Assembly (NCBI GenBank): GCA_030526195.1
Contig: JAUNDG010000001.1
Location: 124,001 to 188,000 of the forward strand
Direction of reading: 5' to 3'
Source: Lachnospiraceae bacterium
GTDB lineage: Bacteria > Bacillota > Clostridia > Lachnospirales > Lachnospiraceae
DNA length: 64,000 bases
A model generated the notes under the pieces. The model was not told where the DNA came from, searched no databases, and was given only the letters and a program-made list of their open reading frames with translations. Shown in pieces: positions 8,670 through 15,575 of the stretch. The translations under genes and the position numbers were made by a program. Position 1 is the first letter of the stretch. Each line of letters starts with the position of its first letter.

Positions 8670-9028
8670 ATGACTGCGAAAAGAAGAAAACCGGTCTTCT
8701 CCATTCCACTGATGAACTGCGTCAACTCCTGATTGACCACCCTGACCTGCCCCTGCTGGTATTCGCTGGTGAGGACTGCAACAGTGGTGATTACAGCTAT
8801 ATGTCATGCAGCAGAGTCAGTGCATCAATCGGAGAGTTCCTTGACTGCCAGCAGACTGTCAATGACGAAAGGTGCTACACAGACAGGGATGATTTTCAGG
8901 AGGATATGGAGTATCACTACTCCGACTTTGACGGTTCTGACCAGGAGTTTGAAATCTTCATTGAGAACGAACTTCTGAAATATGACCCCTACTGGAAACC
9001 GTGCATCATCGTTTATGTAGATAACTAA
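8666..9028 (+). CDS. Conserved-looking phage protein, unknown, acidic
   Basis: A 120-residue acidic protein starting at GTG with AAAGGAG nine bases upstream. It opens with a helical stretch (LRQLLIDHPDLPLLVFAGED) and ends in an acidic region (FEIFIENELLKYDPYW). No catalytic motif is recognised. It is followed at 10 bases by the primase-polymerase gene. Confidence 0.6.
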   Translation: MNDCEKKKTGLLHSTDELRQLLIDHPDLPLLVFAGEDCNSGDYSYMSCSRVSASIGEFLDCQQTVNDERCYTDRDDFQEDMEYHYSDFDGSDQEFEIFIENELLKYDPYWKPCIIVYVDN

Positions 9029-9043
9029 AGGAGGTTCGTGGGT

Positions 9044-9829
9044 ATGGATTATTCCAGAATACCAACAGAATTGAAAAATTTGAAACAGTGGGTGTGCGCC
9101 TGGGATAGTTCCAAAGTCCCCATGAAAGCCTTTGAGCGTAAGGCCGCATCCTCTACCGCACCTGACACCTGGGGAACCTTTGAGCAGGCGCAGGCTGCGG
9201 TGGAGGACGGTACTTACAACCACCTTGGTTTTGTCTTTGCCGACAATGGGCTGGTTGGCATTGATATTGACGCAGGCTTTGAAGATGGGCTGATGACCCC
9301 GCTGTGTGCCGATATTATGAAAGCCTGCCACTCCTATACGGAGAAGTCCAGAAGTGGACGTGGTGTTCACATTCTGCTGCGGGGTGACCTCCCCTTCACG
9401 GGAAGGAACAACCTCAACGGAGTAGAAATTTACAAGGCCAGACGGTTCTTCATTATGACAGGCAAGGTTGTTATCTTCCCTGAAATCATTGAGAACCAGG
9501 AAGCCATTGACTATGTGGTGCAGAAGTATTTCCCGGAGGGAGAACGGACAGGCGGTGGTAAATCCCCTCTGGTTCAGAAAATCTATGCACCCACATTCAG
9601 AAAGCCAGAGGGCGGCAAGGTCTTTATCAGACCTGACTACCCTGAGATTGTTTCCGGGGGCAGAAACCTTTCCCTCACTTCACTGGCAGGAGCAATGCAC
9701 AACACAGGGTACAGCAAGCAGGAAATCTACAAGGAACTCTGCTATGTGAACCAGCAGGCTTGCAAGCCCCCTCTGCCTGACCGGGAATTGCAGACCATTT
9801 GTGACAGTGTAACCAGATACAGGAGGTAA
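9044..9829 (+). CDS. Phage primase-polymerase (AEP superfamily, NrS-1-like N-terminal half)
   Basis: A 261-residue protein with the archaeo-eukaryotic primase core: GIDIDAGF (the DxD metal pair), SRSGRGVHI (SGxGxH-type motif) and VEIYKARRFFIMTGK. The last 70 residues (LTSLAGAMHNTGYSKQEIY...) form a PriCT-like helical domain. It would make primers, possibly also extend DNA, with the D5 helicase encoded at 10744. In many phages the two are one polypeptide; here they are separated by three small genes. ATG at 9044 is preferred to GTG at 9038, which is too close to the AAAGGAGG at 9027-9034. Confidence 0.8.
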   Translation: MDYSRIPTELKNLKQWVCAWDSSKVPMKAFERKAASSTAPDTWGTFEQAQAAVEDGTYNHLGFVFADNGLVGIDIDAGFEDGLMTPLCADIMKACHSYTEKSRSGRGVHILLRGDLPFTGRNNLNGVEIYKARRFFIMTGKVVIFPEIIENQEAIDYVVQKYFPEGERTGGGKSPLVQKIYAPTFRKPEGGKVFIRPDYPEIVSGGRNLSLTSLAGAMHNTGYSKQEIYKELCYVNQQACKPPLPDRELQTICDSVTRYRR

Positions 9830-9834
9830 TTACT

Positions 9835-10065
9835 ATGGCACGGAATAGATACCCTGGGTACTGCTACTGCTGCGGAGCCTATGTACCTACTGGATATGGT
9901 CACTTTGAACTCATTCGTGGTGGTCATTACGGGAACAGATGGCGTGTTAAGTGCGTGAAGTGTGCAAGCGGACGTATCGTGAAAGATACTGACCGTGAGG
10001 TTATGAGAGCAAAAGAATTGAGGGATGGAGGTAAGAAACATGGCAAGAACACTTTACCTTCCTGA
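9835..10065 (+). CDS. Small zinc-finger-like protein
   Basis: A 76-residue basic protein with two CxxC pairs, CYCCG at residues 9-13 and CVKC near residue 40, which would bind one zinc ion. It lies between the primase and helicase genes and has AGGAGG before ATG. Binding to DNA or the replication complex is a reasonable guess; nothing more specific can be seen. Confidence 0.6.
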   Translation: MARNRYPGYCYCCGAYVPTGYGHFELIRGGHYGNRWRVKCVKCASGRIVKDTDREVMRAKELRDGGKKHGKNTLPS

Positions 10066-10333
10066 TAGGTCTACGGAATATGTGTTCGGTGACCCGGAGG
10101 AAGTGTTGCAGAAAATCATCTATGAGCGCCTTGGGCGTGACTGTGAAGAACTGTTCACGGAAATCATTTCCGAACCCAAGGGCATGGATGGTGAGGATTA
10201 TGAAAGGATTGCTGACGGCTACCGTGGTATGGCTGTGGACGCTATGAACGGACTCCATGAAGCCCTGATGCAACCCCGGCTTAACAGAAAGCGGCTGGAA
10301 GCAATCTATGATAACCTCAACAAAAATCTCTAA
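10040..10333 (+). CDS. Phage protein, unknown, mostly helical
   Basis: A 97-residue protein whose ATG at 10040 has GGAGGT eight bases upstream; the ATG at 10025 lies before that ribosome site. It overlaps the end of the zinc-finger gene by 26 bases. The sequence is acidic and mainly helical (EEVLQKIIYERLGRDCEELFTEI) and matches no family known to me. Confidence 0.55.
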   Translation: MARTLYLPDRSTEYVFGDPEEVLQKIIYERLGRDCEELFTEIISEPKGMDGEDYERIADGYRGMAVDAMNGLHEALMQPRLNRKRLEAIYDNLNKNL

Positions 10334-10351
10334 GGAAAGGAGGAAACCTCT

Positions 10352-10747
10352 ATGAGAAAAGAAAATATTCAGGCAGTTTGCACCACCAATGAAGCACGTG
10401 ACTACTTTGCGAAAAAGGGTCTTACCTATGATGACATTAAGGAAGGTGATATTCTGGTTCTGGTGATGCTTCTCAATAAGCATATCAAGAAAGCGGTCAA
10501 GGACAATGAAACGTCCGTTGAAACCATGCACTTGAGCAAGAAGGTTGATATGCAGAAGAAAAGCAATGGTTCCATCATTTGCTGCTATCTGTATCTCAAT
10601 AGCCACTACTTCACCAGACGTGAGTGTATCAGTTTTAACCGTGATGGCTTCATAGGGTTTGCAGGCTGGGCAGACCAGGGCAACACGAACCCTATTCTCC
10701 GTGCTTTCCTTGAGTGGTGTGACTACCTTGCGGGAGGTGAAGCGTGA
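10352..10747 (+). CDS. Phage protein, unknown
   Basis: A 131-residue protein starting after AAAGGAGG. The first 40 residues look like a small helical domain; a beta-rich part follows (IICCYLYLNSHYF, FNRDGFIGFAGW). It ends overlapping the helicase start by four bases (GTGATGG region), so the two are translationally coupled. No function can be assigned. Confidence 0.6.
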   Translation: MRKENIQAVCTTNEARDYFAKKGLTYDDIKEGDILVLVMLLNKHIKKAVKDNETSVETMHLSKKVDMQKKSNGSIICCYLYLNSHYFTRRECISFNRDGFIGFAGWADQGNTNPILRAFLEWCDYLAGGEA

Positions 10748-12225
10748 TGGCAGATGAATTGTTTCAACTCTCCAACGGGCGATATATCACGTCCGAAGAA
10801 ATCAGCAGAAAGATGTTCTACATCAAGTCCGTACACCCTGAACTTCCCTACCAGGAAAACAGTACGGGGTATTCCTGGGATGAAGCTGGTATGGCTGACC
10901 TGTTCAGTGAGTGCTATGCGCAGGACACCCGCTTCTGCCCGGAAGCAAAGTCCTGGTACACCTATGACGGCGGCAAGTGGCAGAAGGATGTTGGCGCACT
11001 GCTGGTGAGTGCAAAGATTAAGGAGTTCGTGCGGCTGATGGCGCTGTACTGCGGGGAAATCGCAGACGAAGAAAAGCGCAAGCAGTATATGGCCTTTGTT
11101 GCGAAGATGGGTGACCGCCGTTTCCGTGACCGCATGATGAAAGACGCTGCTGACTGTATGCGGATTGAAGCAGAGAAGTTCGACACCCACCCGTATCTGG
11201 TCAACTGCAAGAATGGTACTTATGACCTGGAAAGCATGACCTTCCGGGAACACAAGTGGGATGACTTCTTGACCATGCAGACCAACTTTGAGTACAGCTT
11301 GCAGGAAGTACGCTGTGAACGCTGGGAAAAGTTCATTGCAGAAGTCACCCAGGATGACAAGGACAAGGCTGACTATTTGCAGCGGGCGCTTGGGTATTCC
11401 ATCTTGGGAACCAGCAAAGAGGAATGTATGTTTATCCTCCACGGCAAGACCACCAGAAACGGCAAGTCTACCATGCTGGACGCTATCCAGCATTTGCTTG
11501 GTGACTACTCTACGGTTGCCCCGGTAGAACTTATCTGTAAGGCAGAAAGGCAGAAGAACGCAGAAGCACCTTCTTCCGTGCTGGCGAAGTTGAAAGGCCG
11601 CAGGTTCGTTACCATGAGTGAGTCCGATACGGCGGGCAAGCTGGACGAAGCTACCATTAAGCAGTACACAGGTGGTGAGGACATTACCGCCCGTGAACTG
11701 TATCAAGCGGCTATTACCTTCAAGCCGCAGTTTACAATGTGGCTGTCCTGTAATGACCTGCCGTCCGTAAAGGACAAGAGCCTGTTTGCTTCCGACCGTG
11801 TACGTGTCATTGAGTTCAACCGACACTTCACGGACGATGAACAGGACAAGGGATTGAAGGACTACTTTGAAAGCCCAGAAGCCATGAAGGGTATCTTCAC
11901 TTGGCTGGTGGCGGGCTGCTTCAAGTACAAGCGCTTTGGTTTGAAAATGCCCGCTCATATGCAGAAGGTGGTCAAGGCGTATGAGAAGGACAATGACCTG
12001 GTGTTGCAGTTCCTTGAAGAAAAGTGTGAGCATATCACAGAAGGGTACACGAAAGCAAAAGCTATCTATGACGCATACAAAATCTGGTGCAAGAGCAACG
12101 GCTATTATGTATGCAGCATGAAGAAATTCAACGCAGAACTGACGGCGCACCCGGAGTGGTACGATGAAAAAGGCGTAAGTTCCGGGTATATCACCTATCA
12201 AGGACTGGGTTTGAAATCGGTTTAA
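10744..12225 (+). CDS. D5/P4-type phage replicative helicase (SF3)
   Basis: A 493-residue protein. Residues about 30-200 match the D5 N-terminal domain (YTYDGGKW, YLVNCKNGTYDL); about 225-370 form the superfamily 3 ATPase with Walker A HGKTTRNGKST, acidic Walker B region (FVTMSESD) and the sensor WLSCNDLP. The end resembles a winged-helix DNA-binding domain. It unwinds DNA at the origin with the primase encoded upstream. A structured repeat element begins four bases after the stop codon (12229), a good place for an origin or a transcription control site. Confidence 0.9.
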   Translation: MMADELFQLSNGRYITSEEISRKMFYIKSVHPELPYQENSTGYSWDEAGMADLFSECYAQDTRFCPEAKSWYTYDGGKWQKDVGALLVSAKIKEFVRLMALYCGEIADEEKRKQYMAFVAKMGDRRFRDRMMKDAADCMRIEAEKFDTHPYLVNCKNGTYDLESMTFREHKWDDFLTMQTNFEYSLQEVRCERWEKFIAEVTQDDKDKADYLQRALGYSILGTSKEECMFILHGKTTRNGKSTMLDAIQHLLGDYSTVAPVELICKAERQKNAEAPSSVLAKLKGRRFVTMSESDTAGKLDEATIKQYTGGEDITARELYQAAITFKPQFTMWLSCNDLPSVKDKSLFASDRVRVIEFNRHFTDDEQDKGLKDYFESPEAMKGIFTWLVAGCFKYKRFGLKMPAHMQKVVKAYEKDNDLVLQFLEEKCEHITEGYTKAKAIYDAYKIWCKSNGYYVCSMKKFNAELTAHPEWYDEKGVSSGYITYQGLGLKSV

Positions 12226-12228
12226 CAG

Positions 12229-12330
12229 GTGAGTATGGTGAGCAAAATCATATTTTGCTATAACTTTTCCTTAGTACGTGCGTACTATAAGAAATTATAG
12301 GGAAAACGCTGAAATGGTCACCATACTCAC
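12229..12330 (+). repeat. Structured repeat element, copy 1
   Basis: A perfect 13-base inverted repeat (GTGAGTATGGTGA at 12229-12241 and its complement at 12318-12330) encloses further pairs: GCAAAAT/ATTTTGC (12242-12258), TTTTCC/GGAAAA (12265-12270 with 12301-12306), TAGTACG/CGTACTA (12272-12287), and CTATAA-GAAA-TTATAG (12285-12300). A related copy in the same orientation is at 15170-15259. Possible roles are an origin, an antitermination or processing site in RNA, or a multi-dimer operator. It precedes the 52-residue gene and small terminase. Confidence 0.75.
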
Positions 12331-12357
12331 TACAACATGACAGAAAGGAGAACGACA

Positions 12358-12516
12358 ATGGAAAGCTATGTTGAACGCTATCACAGGGAGCAGAAGGAAG
12401 CTGCCCAGAAGAAAGCCCAGAAGGAGCAGAAGCCCCAGAAGGGCAGAAAGGCGGTGAAGGAGAATGGCACGGACACCCGGAGCGAAGGACACGAAGCCCA
12501 GGCAGAAACCGAATGA
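12358..12516 (+). CDS. Small highly charged protein preceding small terminase
   Basis: A 52-residue frame with AAAGGAG before ATG, overlapping the next gene by 53 bases. It is almost wholly Lys, Gln, Glu and Ala (QKEAAQKKAQKEQKPQKGRK) and should be helical or disordered. The good ribosome site argues for translation, perhaps as a leader that couples translation into the terminase gene. No family recognised. Confidence 0.5.
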   Translation: MESYVERYHREQKEAAQKKAQKEQKPQKGRKAVKENGTDTRSEGHEAQAETE

Positions 12517-13141
12517 GGGAGAAAGACCCTGTGATAGTTCCCCTATCATTCAGGGTCATAACCCCGACCTGCCAGAAGGGTATAATACCAGAAGGATTAG
12601 GTTCATGCAGGCTATCCTTCCCACGGAACCCCTGGACAGAAATGACGTGGAGGAAATGGAGCGGCGCTTTGCCCGCTATCTGGACTTGTGTGCAGAATGG
12701 GATATGAAGGTGGGCAACCAGGCTGCGTATGCTGCTATTGGTATAGATAAGGGTGACGCTTATGAGTGGACAAACCGCAATTTGGGGAACCCTGCCCGCA
12801 CCGCCTTTATAAAAAAAGTGCAGAAAATATGTGCAATGTACCGTGAAGCCCTGATGGAGGACGGCAAGGTCAACCCTGTCACGGGTATCTTCTGGCAGAA
12901 GAACTATGACGGCCTGAAAGACCAGCAGGAAGTGGTTCTCACTCCGAACACTAACCCCCTGGGAGAGCAGAAGGACGCAGAAGCACTTAAACAGAAGTAT
13001 CTTGAAAATACCTATGGAGTCACAGAAGGGCTTTCCGCTGCTGATGTGCTGGAACTCCCAGAAGGAGCAGAAAGCGCAGAAGGGGTTATTGTCGAAACTG
13101 TGGAAACTCCCAGAAAGGCACAGAAAGCCCCCAGGGGCTAA
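12464..13141 (+). CDS. Candidate small terminase subunit
   Basis: A 225-residue protein with AAGGAG before ATG. The middle (residues 65-150) holds a helix-turn-helix-like region (YAAIGIDKGDAYEWTNRN) and the stretch NPVTGIFWQKNYDGLKDQQE, which resembles the TGIFxLKNxxGxxD block in small terminases and related packaging proteins of Bacillota phages. Small terminases bind pac or cos DNA and load the large subunit. The large terminase is unusually distant (16156), separated by a leftward unit and a regulator gene. A terminator follows at 13167. The assignment is by motif likeness and position. Confidence 0.6.
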   Translation: MARTPGAKDTKPRQKPNEGERPCDSSPIIQGHNPDLPEGYNTRRIRFMQAILPTEPLDRNDVEEMERRFARYLDLCAEWDMKVGNQAAYAAIGIDKGDAYEWTNRNLGNPARTAFIKKVQKICAMYREALMEDGKVNPVTGIFWQKNYDGLKDQQEVVLTPNTNPLGEQKDAEALKQKYLENTYGVTEGLSAADVLELPEGAESAEGVIVETVETPRKAQKAPRG

Positions 13142-13166
13142 ACCTCTTGCACCATACCACACCCAA

Positions 13167-13202
13167 CCCCGGCACGGCTGGCAAGGCTGCGCCGGGGCTT
13201 TT
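13167..13202 (+). terminator. Rho-independent terminator after small terminase
   Basis: CCCCGGC (13167-13173) pairs with GCCGGGG (13191-13197), with smaller pairing inside, followed by CTTTT. It lies 25 bases after the small-terminase stop and would end the replication-region transcript before the convergent leftward unit. Confidence 0.7.
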
Positions 13203-13387
13203 CCATGCCCTGCGGCGCTCCCTCTGTCCGGGCGGGCTGTGCAGGCTGTCCACCCCTGGCCGCTGGCGTGTCCTCTGTGCGCCCTCTGTGCGCCGCTGTG
13301 GGCGTTTCTGGGCGTGGGTAATATCTCTATACCCCTACACAATAAAAGCCCGTCCCGGGCGCTCTGTGGCGCTCTGGCGGGCATAGT

Positions 13388-13424
13388 AAAAACCCCCGGC
13401 AGGCTGTGAACCTGTCCGGGGCTT
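13388..13424 (-). terminator. Terminator of the leftward FtsK-like unit
   Basis: On the - strand, CCCCGGACAGG (13421-13411) pairs with CCTGCCGGGG (13403-13394) and is followed by a run of T (13392-13388). It lies immediately after the stop of the FtsK-like gene. About 190 GC-rich bases between this and the + strand terminator hold no gene I can support. Confidence 0.75.
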
Positions 13425-13426
13425 GT

Positions 13427-14155
13427 TTATTTGAATTTCCAGCGGGGGCGGCTGCGCTCCCAGTAGCGCACAATGGCGGCTACATCCTCCGGGGCTTGCA
13501 TGGGGATATTGTAGAGCGTCAAGCCGTCCGGGGTCATGTAGTAGCCTTGACCATACCGGGGGAGCAGTTCGCACCCCTTAACACCTAAAATGTTCCGGCT
13601 GTCCTGTGCTGACCGGGTGCGGAGTGCTACCCGGCTATCAAAATTTACTTTTATGGGCGTGGGGATGACAGACGAAAGCGGGCATTGTGTGGCGGCTATA
13701 ATGTGGACGTTTGCCGCCCGTCCTATCTGGGCAAGGCGCTGTAAAAGCGGCTGCACCTGGCGGCGGGCTGTGGTCATTAAATCGGCAAGTTCATCAATGA
13801 CCACATACAGAGCGCCCCCGGCGTACTTCTTTACCCTCTGGCGCTGCATGGCCTTATACCTGGTTTCTGTTATCTCCATAGCCTTTTCAAGGGCTTGCAC
13901 CATGTTCCCAGGTTCGCTAGCGTATTGCACCACGTGGGGAAGCTGTGCAAAGTCTACCAGTTCAACCCGCTTTGGGTCAATCAAGATGAATTGCACGGCG
14001 GCGGGGCTGTCATGTAGGGCGGTATACATAAGGCCGTTTATAACTACGCTTTTACCGCTCCCCGTTGCGCCTGCTATGAGCAAATGCGGCTGTTTCAGCA
14101 TATCCCGGTACAGGGTGAAAACATCCCCGCCGGGCGTGTTCCATACTCTTTTCAA
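13427..14155 (-). CDS. FtsK/SpoIIIE-like DNA translocase ATPase domain
   Basis: A 242-residue stand-alone FtsK ATPase: Walker A LIAGATGSGKSVVING near residue 30, ILIDPKRVELVDF, Walker B VVIDELADLM and the downstream IIAATQCP block. It lacks the long membrane N-terminus and the gamma DNA-reading domain, so it is a short soluble form. Such proteins occur in plasmids, integrative elements and some Bacillota prophages, where they may move DNA or take part in replication. It is the last gene of a leftward, GC-rich unit inside an otherwise rightward phage. AGGAGGG precedes ATG. Confidence 0.85.
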   Translation of the reverse strand: MKRVWNTPGGDVFTLYRDMLKQPHLLIAGATGSGKSVVINGLMYTALHDSPAAVQFILIDPKRVELVDFAQLPHVVQYASEPGNMVQALEKAMEITETRYKAMQRQRVKKYAGGALYVVIDELADLMTTARRQVQPLLQRLAQIGRAANVHIIAATQCPLSSVIPTPIKVNFDSRVALRTRSAQDSRNILGVKGCELLPRYGQGYYMTPDGLTLYNIPMQAPEDVAAIVRYWERSRPRWKFK

Positions 14156-14223
14156 TGGGTGTTCCCTCCTATCATGTGAAAAGCCCCGCCCGCCTGGGCA
14201 GGGCTTGCGCCCTCCCTGGGCGG

Positions 14224-14460
14224 TTAAAAGTAGATGAAAAGCGCCGTTGTTCTGCCTGTAATGGCGTAAAGTTTGCCGCTTTCGTGTCCCTTGAGCAAAC
14301 CGCCATTCAAGCCATACACCCCGGAACTATAACCAATCTTTTCAAGATAGGTTTCCTGGGCTTCCAGTTCGTGCCGGGCGGCGTTGTCATGGTTGGAAAT
14401 GTCAACCGCTGCGCCGCTCTTTACAAGGGCTTTAATCTCCCGCTGTCCGTACTTCCTCAT
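14224..14460 (-). CDS. Unknown protein of the leftward unit
   Basis: A 78-residue protein coupled to its upstream neighbour by a TAATG overlap (ATG at 14460; a GTG at 14469 is possible). It starts MRKYGQREIKALVKSGAAVDIS and is rather basic at first, then beta-rich (KLYAITGRTTALFIYF). No family is recognised. An imperfect GC-rich inverted repeat lies between it and the FtsK-like gene (about 14188-14222) and might lower expression or act in RNA processing. Confidence 0.6.
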   Translation of the reverse strand: MRKYGQREIKALVKSGAAVDISNHDNAARHELEAQETYLEKIGYSSGVYGLNGGLLKGHESGKLYAITGRTTALFIYF

Positions 14461-14837
14461 TACTTGCACCCCCTCACCAATTCACGATAAATCAGGGACG
14501 TTAACAGGCTTTCGGCCTGGGGTTCATCAAACCGGGCTTTTTCGCTTTCGGTTTCTTCCAGGATTGCGCCCAGGTCATCAACTGCGGAGCGGTTGTAATA
14601 GTAGCAGGTGTCCAGGACTCCGGCCAGACCTTGCGCCCAGTCCGTAAAGCGTTCGCTTTCGCTCATACGGGCATAGCCGCCAATGGCGGGCTTTTCGCTG
14701 CGGAACGTGTCCAGGATGAACGCCGCCACGCTGGGGAACTCCTGCGGCGGGTTGTCCGTGTACCCGTCCGGGGTGAAGTTGTCCAGGATGTACGCCCGGA
14801 TATTTTCACGGGCTTTCTTGCTATTGGTTCTTAACAT
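14460..14837 (-). CDS. Unknown helical protein, first gene of leftward unit
   Basis: A 125-residue helical protein, starting MLRTNSKKARENIRAYIL with AGGAGG before ATG. Similar short proteins travel with FtsK-like genes in Bacillota mobile elements, as far as I recall, but no function is known. It is transcribed from the strong - strand promoter at 14941-14969, about 100 bases upstream. Confidence 0.65.
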   Translation of the reverse strand: MLRTNSKKARENIRAYILDNFTPDGYTDNPPQEFPSVAAFILDTFRSEKPAIGGYARMSESERFTDWAQGLAGVLDTCYYYNRSAVDDLGAILEETESEKARFDEPQAESLLTSLIYRELVRGCK

Positions 14838-14940
14838 GGTTTCTACCTCCTATTGTGCAATGTGCTGTTTCTGCATTGGTGAAGCATTGCCAGCCGACAC
14901 GGAGCCGGGGCGGGTCTGCTGCGCTTTCTGTTGCATATTC

Positions 14941-14969
14941 ATAATATCACAATATCACGATATTGTCAA
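14941..14969 (-). promoter_or_regulatory. SigmaA-type promoter of leftward unit
   Basis: On the - strand: TTGACA (14969-14964), 17 bases, TATTAT (14946-14941). The spacing is ideal. It reads into the unknown/FtsK-like unit. A palindrome fills the spacer, so a repressor bound there would block RNA polymerase. Confidence 0.8.
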
Positions 14970-14996
14970 CAGTGAATATCAAGTTTTCTTGATATT
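14949..14996. promoter_or_regulatory. Operator-like palindromes over the leftward promoter
   Basis: ACAATATCACGATATTGT (14949-14966) is a perfect 8+2+8 palindrome between the -35 and -10 boxes. A second perfect inverted repeat has 9-base arms AATATCAAG (14975-14983) and CTTGATATT (14988-14996) around TTTT. The half-site AATATC also occurs at 14943 and at 15327 in the opposing promoter region. The HTH protein encoded at 15351 is the natural candidate to bind them; this is inference. Confidence 0.65.
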
Positions 14997-15169
14997 TTTA
15001 GCGGGACGGGCGGCGGCTTTCCTGGCCTGCTGCCCCGGCTGCGCCCGTCCTGGGCGCTGGCCGTGTCCGGGGAAGTGACCCCCAGAGGGGGAAACGCACC
15101 CCCGGCCAGGGCGGGCGGGTGACCCCCGAAAGTTCCGCAAAAATAAAAAAAGTTGGTTCATTGGTGTGG

Positions 15170-15259
15170 ATGGTGAGTAAAACACAATTTTGCATATAAC
15201 TTTTCTTAGTAAGACCTTCTATAAAAAGATTTACTGTAAAAATCGAAAATGCTCACCAT
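15170..15259 (+). repeat. Structured repeat element, copy 2
   Basis: Related to 12229-12330 and in the same orientation. Outer arms ATGGTGAG (15170-15177) and CTCACCAT (15252-15259) are exact complements. Inside are GTAAAA/TTTTGC (with one G-T pair), TTTTC (15201-15205) with GAAAA (15245-15249), and AGTAA with TTACT (15208-15212, 15231-15235). Several pairs are kept although the bases differ from copy 1. The GC-rich 15001-15160 stretch before it holds no supported gene. Confidence 0.7.
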
Positions 15260-15297
15260 GCTCTATTCTGAAAAATCCGCAAAATATAAAAAGGCTA

Positions 15298-15326
15298 TTG
15301 ACAGTATCAAAATATTGTGTTATTGT
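15298..15326 (+). promoter_or_regulatory. Promoter of HTH regulator gene
   Basis: TTGACA (15298-15303), 17 bases, TATTGT (15321-15326), followed by AGGAGGG and the ATG at 15351. AATATC at 15327 and AATATTGTG in the spacer resemble the half-sites over the opposing promoter, suggesting autoregulation. Confidence 0.7.
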
Positions 15327-15350
15327 AATATCAACAAGGAGGGTGAAACC

Positions 15351-15572
15351 ATGAAAGAAAAAGACGTTGTAAGAGCCGCTATGAACAAGTCCGGGATTAC
15401 CCAGGTCGAACTTCAAAAGGCGCTGAACCTCAAGAGCCAGTCCAGCATTAGTACCTACCTGAAAAGTGACTCTATGAAAGTGGACACTTTTGTAAAAATG
15501 CTTTCCGCTATGGGATATAAAGTTGTCGTGACCAATGGGGAAAATGAGTGGACAGTTGGCACGGAGGATTGA
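15351..15572 (+). CDS. Small HTH (XRE/Cro-like) regulator
   Basis: A 73-residue protein starting MKEKDVVRAAM after AAGGAGGG. Residues 10-55 fit a helix-turn-helix: SGITQVELQKALNLKSQSSI with a recognition helix around STYLKSDS. It is nearly the minimum size for a Cro-like dimer. Divergent promoters and palindromic AATATC sites next to it suggest it controls the leftward FtsK-like unit and itself. Whether it is the main lysogeny repressor cannot be told; other regulators may lie left of the window. Confidence 0.75.
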   Translation: MKEKDVVRAAMNKSGITQVELQKALNLKSQSSISTYLKSDSMKVDTFVKMLSAMGYKVVVTNGENEWTVGTED

Positions 15573-15575
15573 GCC

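Noticed and set aside
12229..12330. Insertion sequence or transposon end
   Set aside because: No transposase lies between the two copies and the internal pairing is far more complex than simple terminal repeats; a mobile cassette remains only a secondary possibility.
13142..13426. Coding region suggested by open frames on both strands between the converging genes
   Set aside because: The stretch is simple GC-rich DNA with two terminators facing each other; the frames lack ribosome sites and family likeness.
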